From NCBI GenBank assembly GCA_949358305.1, contig OX442314.1:53391369-53455368 (forward strand): a DNA stretch of 64,000 bases, given 5' to 3'. Position 1 is the stretch's first letter. Each line of letters starts with the position of its first letter. The notes below the pieces were generated by a model. The model did not search any database and was not told the DNA's origin. It was given only the letters and a program-made list of their open reading frames with translations. This DNA is from Strigamia acuminata. Taxonomy: Eukaryota; Arthropoda; Chilopoda; Geophilomorpha; Linotaeniidae. The position numbers were made by a program, and so were the translations under genes. Positions 20,232 to 30,200 of the stretch are shown piece after piece.

Positions 20232-21169
20232 GTTCTTGTTCATTCGTTCTTTCAAAAAATCCTTGTTATCTTTTGAAAAATGTCTGAGTTTGAATTTTGT
20301 TGATTATTTTATGTAACTATTATAATTGGAAAATCTCGAATTCTCTACGAAAAATCTACTTCTGTTTTGATTAGATTTTTTCAAGATATTTTATTATATT
20401 TTGGAAATTTCGAAATTATGAATTTTTTTAATCAAGAAATTTGACTTATGAAATTCTTGTTGTATTTTGAAATTGTCTGAGACCAAATCCTCTGATTATT
20501 TTGCTAATTCATTCTAATCAAGAAAGTTACCAATTTAATTGTTTTCTAAAAATCTACTGTGGATTCTATTAAGTTTTTCAAAATATATATTTCTGTTATA
20601 TTTTGAGAAATCTCGAAACTACGAATTTCGACGCTAAAATGGATCAAAAATTTGGAAATAAAAACAATAAAATTTTATTTTCAAGTTGGGTAAAACTTGA
20701 CTAGTTTTGTTCTATTGTTCTGTTCAATGTTAGGAATTATGATTTTTAATCCCTGACAAAGTAAAGAATGTAACAAAAGGAGCCACTCACGATGCAGCTC
20801 GGAGTAGGTCATCCAGATGTGGGATTGTTGAAAATTTCGGATTAAAATCGTCAGAAATTTCTTCAATACTGCCAATCACAGCAGACCTTCTAAACAATAG
20901 AAAATACCGGAAACTAGCGTGACAAAGAAATCTTTTGCAACACTTGTTTTCCATCAGCGTGACCGTTCAGTTATACCTTGTGATCAGTGCCTGTCCTGGA
21001 CCATTCTTGACCGAAGACAAGACAGTTTGACCGTAGCCACTTCAGTTTTGCAGTCAAGGTAGTATTTTTCCACTTTATTTTTAGTCTAAAGTTAAGCGTG
21101 TTTTATTTAAACGCTAGTTTTCATAAATTTTATTTTATTTTTACCTTTGTGTGTATCTCGTCGAGTATT

Positions 21170-23113
21170 ATGGCCCGTAGACCTGTAAGAGCGCGTGGAG
21201 CACATGGAGGTCGTGGAGCGCGAAGACGTGGAAATATGCGTGAACCACCAAGGGAAATTGTGGAGCTGGATTCCGAAAGCCAGGGGGATGAAAATGTTCT
21301 TGGAGACGTTTCTAACCCAAGCAGTTCCCGGACTGACCTATTACCCATTCCGCATGATTTAGAGATTTATTGCCGCCATTTCCAGTTGGAAGTGACGCAA
21401 TTCTCAACTCTGTATGAGGCCCAACAATACACGGCGAATAATTGTCACGAAAGAATTTGTGCGATATCTCCCGATGTAGTTGTGGCTAACAAGCAAAGTA
21501 TTTCGAAAGATTTGACCGGTGCTCGTTCGCCAGCAACATATCGCTACCAGAAACTACCTGGATGGCGTATGAACACTGCACTCGAGGATAATGAGCAGCC
21601 AAATTCATCAATGTCTGCTCAAACTTCGATCACGTTACCTGCTACTTCTTGGAGAGCAAATTTGACAGACAGAGTGGGAAATTTTGGACAAAGAGATTCT
21701 TCTGTTCCAATTTTCCATAATTTACCAAGTGCGACGGTCGTAAATAATAATTTACCCGCTCACACTGGAAATTTGAATGAGTTATTTCAAGTTCCACAGC
21801 CTCTCCCACGAAGGGAAAATCTGACTAATGTTCCAATCCAGCCAAGGGGGAGAAATGAATTTTCACAAAATTTTCAATCTCGCTCCCAATCCGATGGAGA
21901 CTTTAGAAATTCTAGAAATTCCTATCAGGCTCCAACAGGACATGCTCTGCCGGGAAACCGACAATTTCCCCGAGCACCTGGTGATCCCCGAGATTCCGAC
22001 CCGAATTCGAGCAGTGACGACTCTCAAGCTGGTGGAGGGGGAAATTATAATAATAATAATTTCCGTCAAAGAAACAATTCTCGTTCTCCTCCGCCAAATA
22101 GACGACTGAATTTTAATAGACCAAATTCTTCATCTAGGGCCCAAGGAGATCGCTCCACGCCAAATTCTAATTTGACAATTGATTTGTCAAATGAAGATTT
22201 ACGACAAATAGTTCAAGGCTTAGCTAGCCAAAGTCGAAACTCTAACCCGAGTCATAATTTCGGAAAAGGAATAGAGATTCCTATTTTTGATGGGAACCAG
22301 GCAGAAGTTGCACGATTTCTTGAAATCGTCAAAGCTGTCGCACTCGGAAAAAGCATCCCTTTGGACGACATGGTACACACTGCTGTACCTGGACGACTAT
22401 TAGGTCATGCCCAACGTTGGTTCTATAAGCAACGTCATACTTTTAATAGTTGGCGAACTTTTGAAGCTGCTTTTCTCGATCGTTTCGATCTTGTCCCACT
22501 TACAAGAGAAAGGCGATTACTTAATGTAAAGCAACGAGCCGACGAGTCGCTTTATTCCTTTCTTTTGCGTTTTACGCAAGAACAAGGTGAATTGCCACCA
22601 GGTGATAAAGCTGGACGTGCACAGTTATTTGACAATCTAACTCAAGAAAGTTTCTCATCATTATGTGCACAAGGAATGTATGGTGACTACACAGTAGACG
22701 ACATTCTACAATATGTAGGGATGAATCGCTGTAAGTTCGAAAGTTCCGCTCAGCTTACAGCAAAATTGGAATACGACAATACAAGCGATAATCCTGCTCC
22801 AAAACCCAACGAAAAATCGAAGTTGTTTCCACCTAAAACTTCACTTCACTTTATCCGAACTGAAGATGAATTTAAGGGGAAAAATGACTCAAGGAGCGAC
22901 AAATCAACAAATAAAAATGATATTGTCAATAGATTATGTGCTGCACAACTCGAAAGCACGACGGGCAAGTGTTTTTATTGCCACAAGCCAGGACATTTCA
23001 AAAAAGAATGCCCAGCTCTCGCTAAGAAACATGGGGGAAAACCAGACTCGAATAAAAGACTTAATCAGTCAGGCCCCAATCCCGATTTCATCAAAAGACC
23101 TAAACAAAATTAG
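21170..23113 (+). CDS. gag: Ty3/gypsy-type Gag polyprotein, 647 aa
   Basis: I chose the ATG at 21170 (MARRPVRARG); the frame extends to a GTG at 21098 but no earlier ATG was seen. Layout: a basic arginine/glycine N-terminus; a long low-complexity middle rich in N, S, R and P (residues about 60-360); a retrotransposon Gag capsid domain (about 385-540) with GIEIPIFDGNQAEVARFLEI, QRWFYKQRHTFNSWRTFEAA and RADESLYSFLLRFTQEQ; and one CCHC zinc knuckle (CFYCHKPGHFKKEC) near residue 605, then a basic tail. It should form particles and package the element RNA. No protease or RT follows: the ORF ends at TAG and only 3' UTR lies before the LTR. It is uninterrupted, so it may be expressed. Confidence 0.9.
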   Translation: MARRPVRARGAHGGRGARRRGNMREPPREIVELDSESQGDENVLGDVSNPSSSRTDLLPIPHDLEIYCRHFQLEVTQFSTLYEAQQYTANNCHERICAISPDVVVANKQSISKDLTGARSPATYRYQKLPGWRMNTALEDNEQPNSSMSAQTSITLPATSWRANLTDRVGNFGQRDSSVPIFHNLPSATVVNNNLPAHTGNLNELFQVPQPLPRRENLTNVPIQPRGRNEFSQNFQSRSQSDGDFRNSRNSYQAPTGHALPGNRQFPRAPGDPRDSDPNSSSDDSQAGGGGNYNNNNFRQRNNSRSPPPNRRLNFNRPNSSSRAQGDRSTPNSNLTIDLSNEDLRQIVQGLASQSRNSNPSHNFGKGIEIPIFDGNQAEVARFLEIVKAVALGKSIPLDDMVHTAVPGRLLGHAQRWFYKQRHTFNSWRTFEAAFLDRFDLVPLTRERRLLNVKQRADESLYSFLLRFTQEQGELPPGDKAGRAQLFDNLTQESFSSLCAQGMYGDYTVDDILQYVGMNRCKFESSAQLTAKLEYDNTSDNPAPKPNEKSKLFPPKTSLHFIRTEDEFKGKNDSRSDKSTNKNDIVNRLCAAQLESTTGKCFYCHKPGHFKKECPALAKKHGGKPDSNKRLNQSGPNPDFIKRPKQN

Positions 23114-23613
23114 GTTAGATGGATTTATGTAAGATATATACAAAAATTTAAATATGTATTAATTCTTTTGAATTTTCTGTGTGTGAGTTGTTCCTTATTT
23201 TGGAATTTATATATTCTTAATTATGTGACCTTTTAACTCGTATTAGGTTTATTTGCGTGAATTACATTTCAAGTAGAAATTGTCATTTCATAGTTAAAAT
23301 AATTTGTCAAATTTTATTAATCATTTTAATACAAATTTTTGATATTAATTTTGAGTTTTTCGTTCAGCTTTACTACCGGTGTAACTCCTTCTGTAAGAAA
23401 AGATTAAGATCAGTGTTTGTTTTAGTGAAATTATTTTCTACTAAACATTTGAAACATTTGGATTAAAGCTGAGATTTATTTTAATATAAATAAGTTTTAC
23501 TTACCAAAGATTGAAGCTCTTATGTTCCTGATGACAGTGTGGTCTTGATCCTCAAGATATATTGTTAAATAGTATGATAATATAAAGTATTCTCATATAT
23601 TTAAAGGGGGACT

Positions 23614-24243
23614 TGTGACGGTTACACTGTCATACACTTTGCTATTTTTGGACGTTTATTTTATCCATAGATGGCGCTAGTACGATTTAGCGGTAATTTC
23701 GAATTTCGATTATTTTTGAAGGAATAAAATATAAATTATTATTTATATTTTATTCTCCCTCAAGTTTAAACAATTATTAAACATTTTTAGATGTGTTAAT
23801 ATTAGCTGATTTGTTTGTCACATAATTCTATTGAATTATGTGCAAATTTCACACCTGGTGAAGTCACCATTCACCACCCACTGTGAGTTGGACTCCTTTC
23901 GGATTATAGTCAAAGGGACTTAATCCAAAGTGTGTCCTGCGTATCCAGTTCCTGTAGTGGACCTAGTAGAAGACTATGTCCTGGGTATCCACTTCCTATA
24001 GTCTAGGATTGGATGGATTTAGGTGACCAGTGATCCCATTGGATCACTGGGCAGCCCATTCTTCACACCGAGCATATATTCCCTTGCAAAACGGATTTGG
24101 CTCGGCTCTCTTGTTGGTGGTCTGTTCCTGACACCACTTGAACCGGGTTTGGTGGACTTAGGGCCACTTGGGTGAATTTAGTTCATCTTGTTGCACTTAG
24201 GGGCAATGAATAGCTGTAGCTATGGAAAAGTAACATTTATCTA
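23614..24243 (+). repeat. 3' LTR of gag-only element
   Basis: 630 bp, identical by eye to 19602-20231, preceded by a polypurine tract. CTCF-like core at 23669-23678. Confidence 0.85.
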
Positions 24244-24646
24244 TTTTAATATTCATTCTCAGAATTCCATTACAGGCCGGGTACAAAATACTTGATATTT
24301 AGTGTAAGAATCTAGAGTGAGTAGAAGACTCACAGACACACTGCCCGCCTCTTCATACCAACATTCCGTTGAAGAATTAAATGTAGAATCTAGAGTGAAG
24401 CGATTAACAGACGCATTATTGGGGTAACCGATGTGGAGTAATTTCCCGGTTACTCTCCCGCCAGCCAGAACTGACGTGGAGTAATTTCCCGGTAATGGAT
24501 AACCTTTCCTGTGAGAAACTTCTGATTCAATTCGTTGTTGGTTTGATGGAACATTTAAGCTTGACTTAGATGTTGATTGCACTCGGGGCAAAAATAGCTC
24601 GGCGCTATTTTAATATATTATTTATTTTCACAGTTTTAGTTAAGTT

Positions 24647-25150
24647 TGTGACTCTAAAATATCATGATTAATTCCATAGAATTAATATGAATATTTATTC
24701 TCACATTGTTACATCTCGTGGTAATTATTGATTACAATAATTATCTGCGATGCGATGTGTGTGACGATACAGAAAAGTCAACCGCACCTCTCGGATATAA
24801 CCCACCCAGCCTAACCATTTACACGCCTTTTAGAACCAAACCCCGGACCATTTAGAAACCAAAGCCATTCATAGATGACATCTTTTACGTCACAGCAATA
24901 AGACCGTTACAAATTCTTATTGCATGACTGAAGCCTTCAAATGATATTATTTCAGGGCTTTTGCCAAATAACTGTATAGTTTAACTTCTCGTCATTTTAG
25001 CCACTTGTAGGCATAGTATTTATATAAGGTTCAAACCGGAATAAATGTTATATGTTTTGAGAAAACATCAGGTTTGCATATTTTACATTTTCACACGGAT
25101 AGTTCACACTTTAGTTTAGCAATTGCTATCTCCAGAAGGTAATCGTCACA
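24647..25150 (+). repeat. LTR-like block, TGTGAC...GTCACA
   Basis: The 504-bp block begins TGTGACTC and ends ATCGTCACA. It has TATTTATATAAGG near 25018 and GGAATAAATG near 25040, which look like a TATA box and polyadenylation signal. The termini resemble those of the LTR-like block at 59387-61139. No target duplication or partner was found. Upstream (24290-24520) are two repeated pairs, AGAATCTAGAGTGA and GTGGAGTAATTTCCCGGT. Confidence 0.35.
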
Positions 25151-25590
25151 GCTTTAGACTTGGGTTTTCCAGTGACTGTATGTCAGTGGGCTTCAAGAAG
25201 AGTCTGGTGAGGTAGCTGCGCTTCTTGATCACCATGCGACAGACATGGCATTTCAGAAGCACATCAACCTCAACAGCCCTTTGTACACAGGCAGAGCATG
25301 CAGTGTTCCCACACCTGTACACAACATTGCACTTGTGTGCACTGCACAGGAGACAGGTGGAATCTGTTGGATCCAACTGCACCACCAGGTAATTGCGATT
25401 TGAATAAACGAACTACCTCGGGGAGTTGGGCAATGGCATGGAGTCGCTGCCGTTCCCTGATGTTGGCCCACTCATCTGGCATCTCCGCCATACTTTTCCT
25501 CATCAGTTGCAGCTGTGGGTGGTTGACTACAGGTTCCACAACAACTGCAATGTTACGCCTTGTTCGCCGGCGTTGCGCAGGCGATTCCAT
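25146..25590 (-). pseudogene. RING-like zinc-finger fragment, one frameshift
   Basis: Minus strand. The first part (25590 to about 25400) encodes MESPAQRRRTRRNIAVV and a helical RQRLHAIAQLPEVVRLFK. After a frameshift near 25400 the second part encodes a cysteine pattern C-x2-C-x10-C-x-N-x2-C-x2-C-x13-C-x2-C (CLLCSAHKCNVVYRCGNTAC, then LLKCHVCR). This matches a RING finger with Asn in the usual His position. RING domains are often E3 ubiquitin ligases. It ends at the edge of the LTR-like block. It could be cargo of the DNA transposon or a captured host exon. Confidence 0.5.
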
Positions 25591-25881
25591 AACATCTGCA
25601 ACCGGACTTGGTGAGCGGCGTCACGTATACATGACGTTACAACGCGTCACGTGTAGATGACGCAATTGCGCGCAATTGACTTGCGCGCATTTGATACGCG
25701 CGCATCTGATACGCGCGCATTTAACGCGCGAATTTAACACCGACAATTTGTTTTTATTTATTTATTAATTAACTTCCAACAATCAATTTAATTGTGGGCG
25801 CGAACTTAAGACGCATTTGCTACCGTTTTTAATTCTGCGCGCATTTGAAATGCGCGCATCTGGTCCCACCCGTATTGTAAG

Positions 25882-26110
25882 CCTGCATTTTTAACTTGAA
25901 TGTGGCATTTACATGTGTTTGTATTGTAAGCCCACATTTATAATGTGGCATTTACAAACGATTTAAATAAATGCAGCTTTAACTTGTCATTTTGTGGTTG
26001 TGTGGTCGTATGATCGCGGCTTGTTAAGCGTGATCTCTCCGCATCTCCAATTCCATTAAATGCTGATTCCACCGATCTGCCATCTCTCCATTCACGGGGC
26101 TTTTCTCACG
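25882..26110 (+). repeat. R1 copy 2, right part
   Basis: Resumes after the second GTATTGTAAG. It holds two diverged units of the R1 minisatellite and the TTTACAAACGATTTAAA.AA segment shared with 52440-52560, ending near the GATCTCTCCGCATCTCCAAT stretch. Confidence 0.7.
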
Positions 26111-26127
26111 AGATTTCCTCTTACTTG

Positions 26128-26550
26128 TTAGTTGAACGGATTTTCAGTTTTCCAAAAATACTTGGGGAATCCCCATGGGTGTTGTTTATAGAAAACTGGC
26201 AGCGATGAAAGCTGATTCGTCAGAAGTAAAAACTGCCTTATAAAATCTATGTTAGGTAATAATGGTTTAACAACATTTTCACCGTTTACAGGTGACAAAT
26301 CTGAATTGATTGGTGCAGTCGCATCCTGTTGCGCAGGTGATGAGACTGCACTCACACTTAAAGCCTCGATGCGACAATTAAGTTTATACCGATTTCTCGT
26401 TCTAGTCGCAATCACAGACGGGCTCCTCAATTTGGTTTTTAAAAATTGACATTTTCCCATCTTTAACAAAAGTTGACAAGCCCAATTATCTATTCGACCA
26501 AGGGAAATTAAATTTTTGCGAAAATTTGGGGCGTAAAATACATTACTCAA
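26128..26550 (-). pseudogene. Copia-type Pol fragment (protease-integrase linker)
   Basis: Minus ORF, beginning MSNVFYAPNFRKNLISLGR, the segment after the protease in copia polyproteins, followed by MGKCQFLKTKL and RNRYKLNC. The rest is not conserved. It is truncated on both sides and differs from the copia element at 536-7135, so it comes from another family. Confidence 0.7.
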
Positions 26551-26559
26551 TGTAGTTTT

Positions 26560-27252
26560 ACGAGGTTACCAGATGATTCCGATAGGTTTTTCTGTCAAGT
26601 CTATACACAGAAAAGTCTGTGCGCAGACACTTCTGTTAGCAGATGATCTTATGAGTACTAATACGCTTTAGGTTTATACACACACTGTACTGCATATGCA
26701 AATAAAGAAATTATTAAAAAGCACTAAAAACCAATAAAAACCTATCACCGATGTTCCGATAATCGATGCTCTAATGAAATTTAATGTGAGAGAATTTCAT
26801 CAGCACATTTCAAATGTGAAAAAACTCGAAACACTAGATGTCACAACCATCAAAGTTGCAGATAACTAAAAAGCCTGAACCAATTTAATGTCACAAAATA
26901 GAACTTTTATAATTCAAAGTGTTCGTTGTGCTGCTAAAAGTCTATTTTGTCACATTTGTGAGCTTCCATGGCTTAGGTTTTGTCACCAAACAACTTTATT
27001 GAACACTTAATGGTCATTGTTACAAGTGAGTGACAATAGATTGGTCTCACATAAGTGATAACACTTATTTAAAAAAATATTCAAATCAAAACTAAAGAGT
27101 GTAAAATCATTCCTACGTAAAATATCACCCTATTTCAGTAAATAATGTGTGTTGGTCAGTCCAACACTTTGAATTAAACAAAACAAAAAAAGATACTAAA
27201 ATAACATTAGAAAAAATGTGTTGCACACAAAGCTCTAGTGTGAAAAGCGGCT
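26560..27252 (-). other. Intergenic and pins 3' UTR
   Basis: No ORF of note. A minus-strand AATAAA (plus TTTATT, 26995-27000) lies about 255 bases downstream of the pins stop and is the likely polyadenylation signal; 26980-27252 would then be 3' UTR. The rest is AT-rich and unassigned. Confidence 0.45.
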
Positions 27253-30200
27253 TCATCTCTTATAACGAAGCCAACGGCTGGACTTGGAAGTAGAACACGT
27301 TTTGAGTTTGGAATGGGCAAGGGCTGTTGTTTCTTGAGCAGAACTGTTTTTATTAGCAATACCAGCCCTGTGGTTGAGTTCTGACCGCTGATCGTCAATC
27401 CGTCCCGACTGAAGACGCATAATCAAACCAAAAAAGTCTTCGTCCGGCATTGTCGGCGCCGACTGCTCCTGCACCGGAAGAGTGCTTCGCTGGTCCTCGA
27501 TCCTCGTACCCTAGTTTACCAAACCACTTATAATTTTGATAAAAATAAATTATAGAACCGCAATTCTTCGATTCTAAGACGCTATCGATTGTAGAAATGT
27601 TGAAACCACATCAACCCAATTTAAACCGCATGCCTGTATAGTTCGAGTTTTACCAGCATGTCGTGAGTACGAATATTTTTCAGTGAGAATTGAACCAAAA
27701 TTTAGGAAATTGGCCGAAATTTCTATAAATTTATCTAAATTTTAAAAATAACCTATAGAATATCAAGAAAGCATAATTTTTGGCCAAATTTCAATATAAT
27801 TATTCATCTAGGCTCTTTTATTTAAAAAAAAAACAAAAAAAAAAAACAGCCTTTTCACTTCATACAGGCATGCTGGCAAAAGCTCAGTGTTGTATCTTTT
27901 TAAAGTGAACGAAGAATGAGAACTTCGTTCACTTTTAATAGTGAATGTGAACTTTGCAAAAACGTTACTTTTCTTTGGAAAAAGAATAATTTTAAACGTT
28001 TTTTTTTATGACGTTTTTGTCATCAAAATATTTATTTTCTAAAAAAAAGTCGTTTTTTCCATCTGCATTGCCCAAAATGGAGCAACAAACGTGTCAATTT
28101 TTAAAAAACAATTTGAAAAGTAAACGTGAACTATTGGTTCAAGTTCGTGAACTTGAACTAAGTTCACCTTGAAAAAAATTGCAGTGAACGTGAACTTTAA
28201 AGTTGAACGCGTTCACCTTTAAGTGAACGAGATACAACACTGCTAAAGCTTTGTATCTGAAATTTTCAAAAGTTGATAATTCTATGTGGCTTAATACATT
28301 ACGGGAAATAAGTGCGTCTTAAAATCGAAGAAATAAGAAAGTCCCTTGATTCGCGCTTGATAAATGACTTAAAATCTGTACATGCGCGGATCTGCACTTT
28401 TGTGGCCCAGAAGAAAACTCAAATTTTTAAACAATGTAGTTTAAAGTCGCTTCTCAAGCACGCAAATCGAGGGTTTGCCGTATATTTATCGCACTTACTT
28501 GACATCGCATGAGCAAGTCGAAGAATCCTTCATCAGGCAAAGAATTGGGCTTAGTAGACGCAAAGCTGAATGATTTTGGAGGTGGAATGGAATTGATTCC
28601 CGAAATACACGGCAAGCTCGCTCTTTGTTCGTCTAATCTCTTGCTTTGAAAGCCGGCGATCATGTCGAAAAAATCATCGTTCGAACTCGATCTGCATTCA
28701 TCTGTAAACCGTAAAGCTCCAAATAAATAATAAGCATTATTTAATTTCTGTTTAGACCCAACTCTCGGCACTTAATTGGACCCGGCGTTTATTTTTCGTT
28801 GCTTACAATTGGCATTTGCATTCCGGATCAAACTGTTGCCGGAATTTTCATTCTCCTTATTCTCCATGGTGGCGAGCGAACATCTCTGATCATCCATTCG
28901 CTTGCTTTGGAAGTGACTGATTAGCTCGAAAAACGTTTCTTTGTCGGTGATATCGTAAACCCCCTAACAAATTCAACCGTAAGTTTAAATGTTGGCGGAA
29001 AATAAGCGCTTATTAATCTCGAACCATGTCGCACGGATCAGCTCTAGCTATTGGTGACGAAAACTTGGCAGTCGGTTGGGCAGTGACGTCGTTCATCTTT
29101 CGGTATTGCAAGGGACTTGGAAGCGAGTTTGATAATTGTTGCTTTATATTTTCGATGCCATCTAGTGATAACAAAAAAATTCAATTTTCCAACTAACTCA
29201 ACAGGTGTCCGTCGCTTCTTACCCTGACAACTGTCTGGTCTGATTTGGAAGCCGAGAACTTGAGTGAGATCAACTAACGAAGAATGCGCTGTCGCCTGGC
29301 CGGTCGGATCGCCGATCTAGGAATACAAAGAAAGTTTGATTGAGTAGGTGCACGAATGAGATTCCAGAACACAGGTGTTGGTTGGGTTTCCCTTTATTGC
29401 CTAACAGCAGGAATAATTCATTCTATAGATAACTCGCTATCATTACTCTAAATCGAATTTTGAAATAATCTCATTACCAGTGTGCGAGGGGTTATTTATT
29501 TGGCAAGCATTATTGCCCCAGAAAATCATGGACTTCATTTATTTGTACACTATTTTCCCTTATTTGCACACTATTTTCCCTTATTTGTACACGAAAAGAA
29601 ACTAAATTTTACACGACCCCGCTTTCTTTTTTCTACTTAACCTAACCTAAACCAGTCCTTGATGTGTATGAATTTTTTAGTGCAGAAATAAGGGAAAATA
29701 GTGTTGGTATTGAGAAATTTAGTGTAAACGTCAGGGATTTTTAATTGTCAAATAAAATGACTTATTCCTGGTAGATGAGACACAAAAATTGCACCACAGT
29801 GAAAGCTGACTTAGCAGCTGCAGGGTTGAAATTTATCATAAGTTTAAAACACCAAAGTCAACTACTGTTTGAAAATTCAATTACCGTACGGCCGGGCGTT
29901 TAATAATTTTTTCGACTCGCCCGCTCGGCGCTTATTCGAAGCCTGGCGCCAATTCCTGAAATCGCCACTGAGTGTCCGGCATTTAAACGAGTTCCGGCGT
30001 TTGATCGCACCCAGCGCTAAATCGGGGCAGTACGGTAATTGAATTTTCAAACACCGAAACCAACCACTTTTGAAGAAAAAACTCCAAATTCACCATATAT
30101 TCACGATCAAAACACTAAATATCTCCATTTATAAAGCACAAACCACATAACTCGACCAACTTTGAAGTTAAAACAAAATATAATCATTTTTCAAATTTTA

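Larger units (their letters stand above)
19602..24243 (+). mobile_element. Gag-only LTR retrotransposon (non-autonomous)
   Basis: Two 630-bp direct repeats (19602-20231 and 23614-24243), identical by eye, flank one gag ORF and no pol. A polypurine tract AAAGGGGGA (about 23603-23611) lies just before the right LTR. The 3' UTR between gag and the tract is about 500 bp, AT-rich and non-coding. I found no clear target duplication, and the primer-binding site is not recognisable, so the exact LTR right end (ACA at 20223 or TCTA at 20231) is uncertain. It probably depends on a related Ty3/gypsy element for enzymes. Confidence 0.85.
19328..25871. mobile_element. DNA transposon with GCGCGC-rich ends, 10-bp target duplication
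   Basis: Comparison with R1 copy 3 defines the insertion. GTATTGTAAG occurs on both sides (19318-19327 and 25872-25881). The ends are imperfect inverted repeats: GGGCGGGGACCAAATGGGCG on the left, and GGGTGGGACCAGATGCGCGC on the right read inward. Both subterminal regions (19345-19440 and 25650-25860) are packed with copies of an AAATGCGCGC / TACGCGCGC motif, typical of arrays of transposase-binding sites. A 9-10 bp duplication fits Mutator-like elements, but no transposase is left, so the class is open. The body carries a gag-only LTR element, an LTR-like block and a RING-like fragment. Confidence 0.75.
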
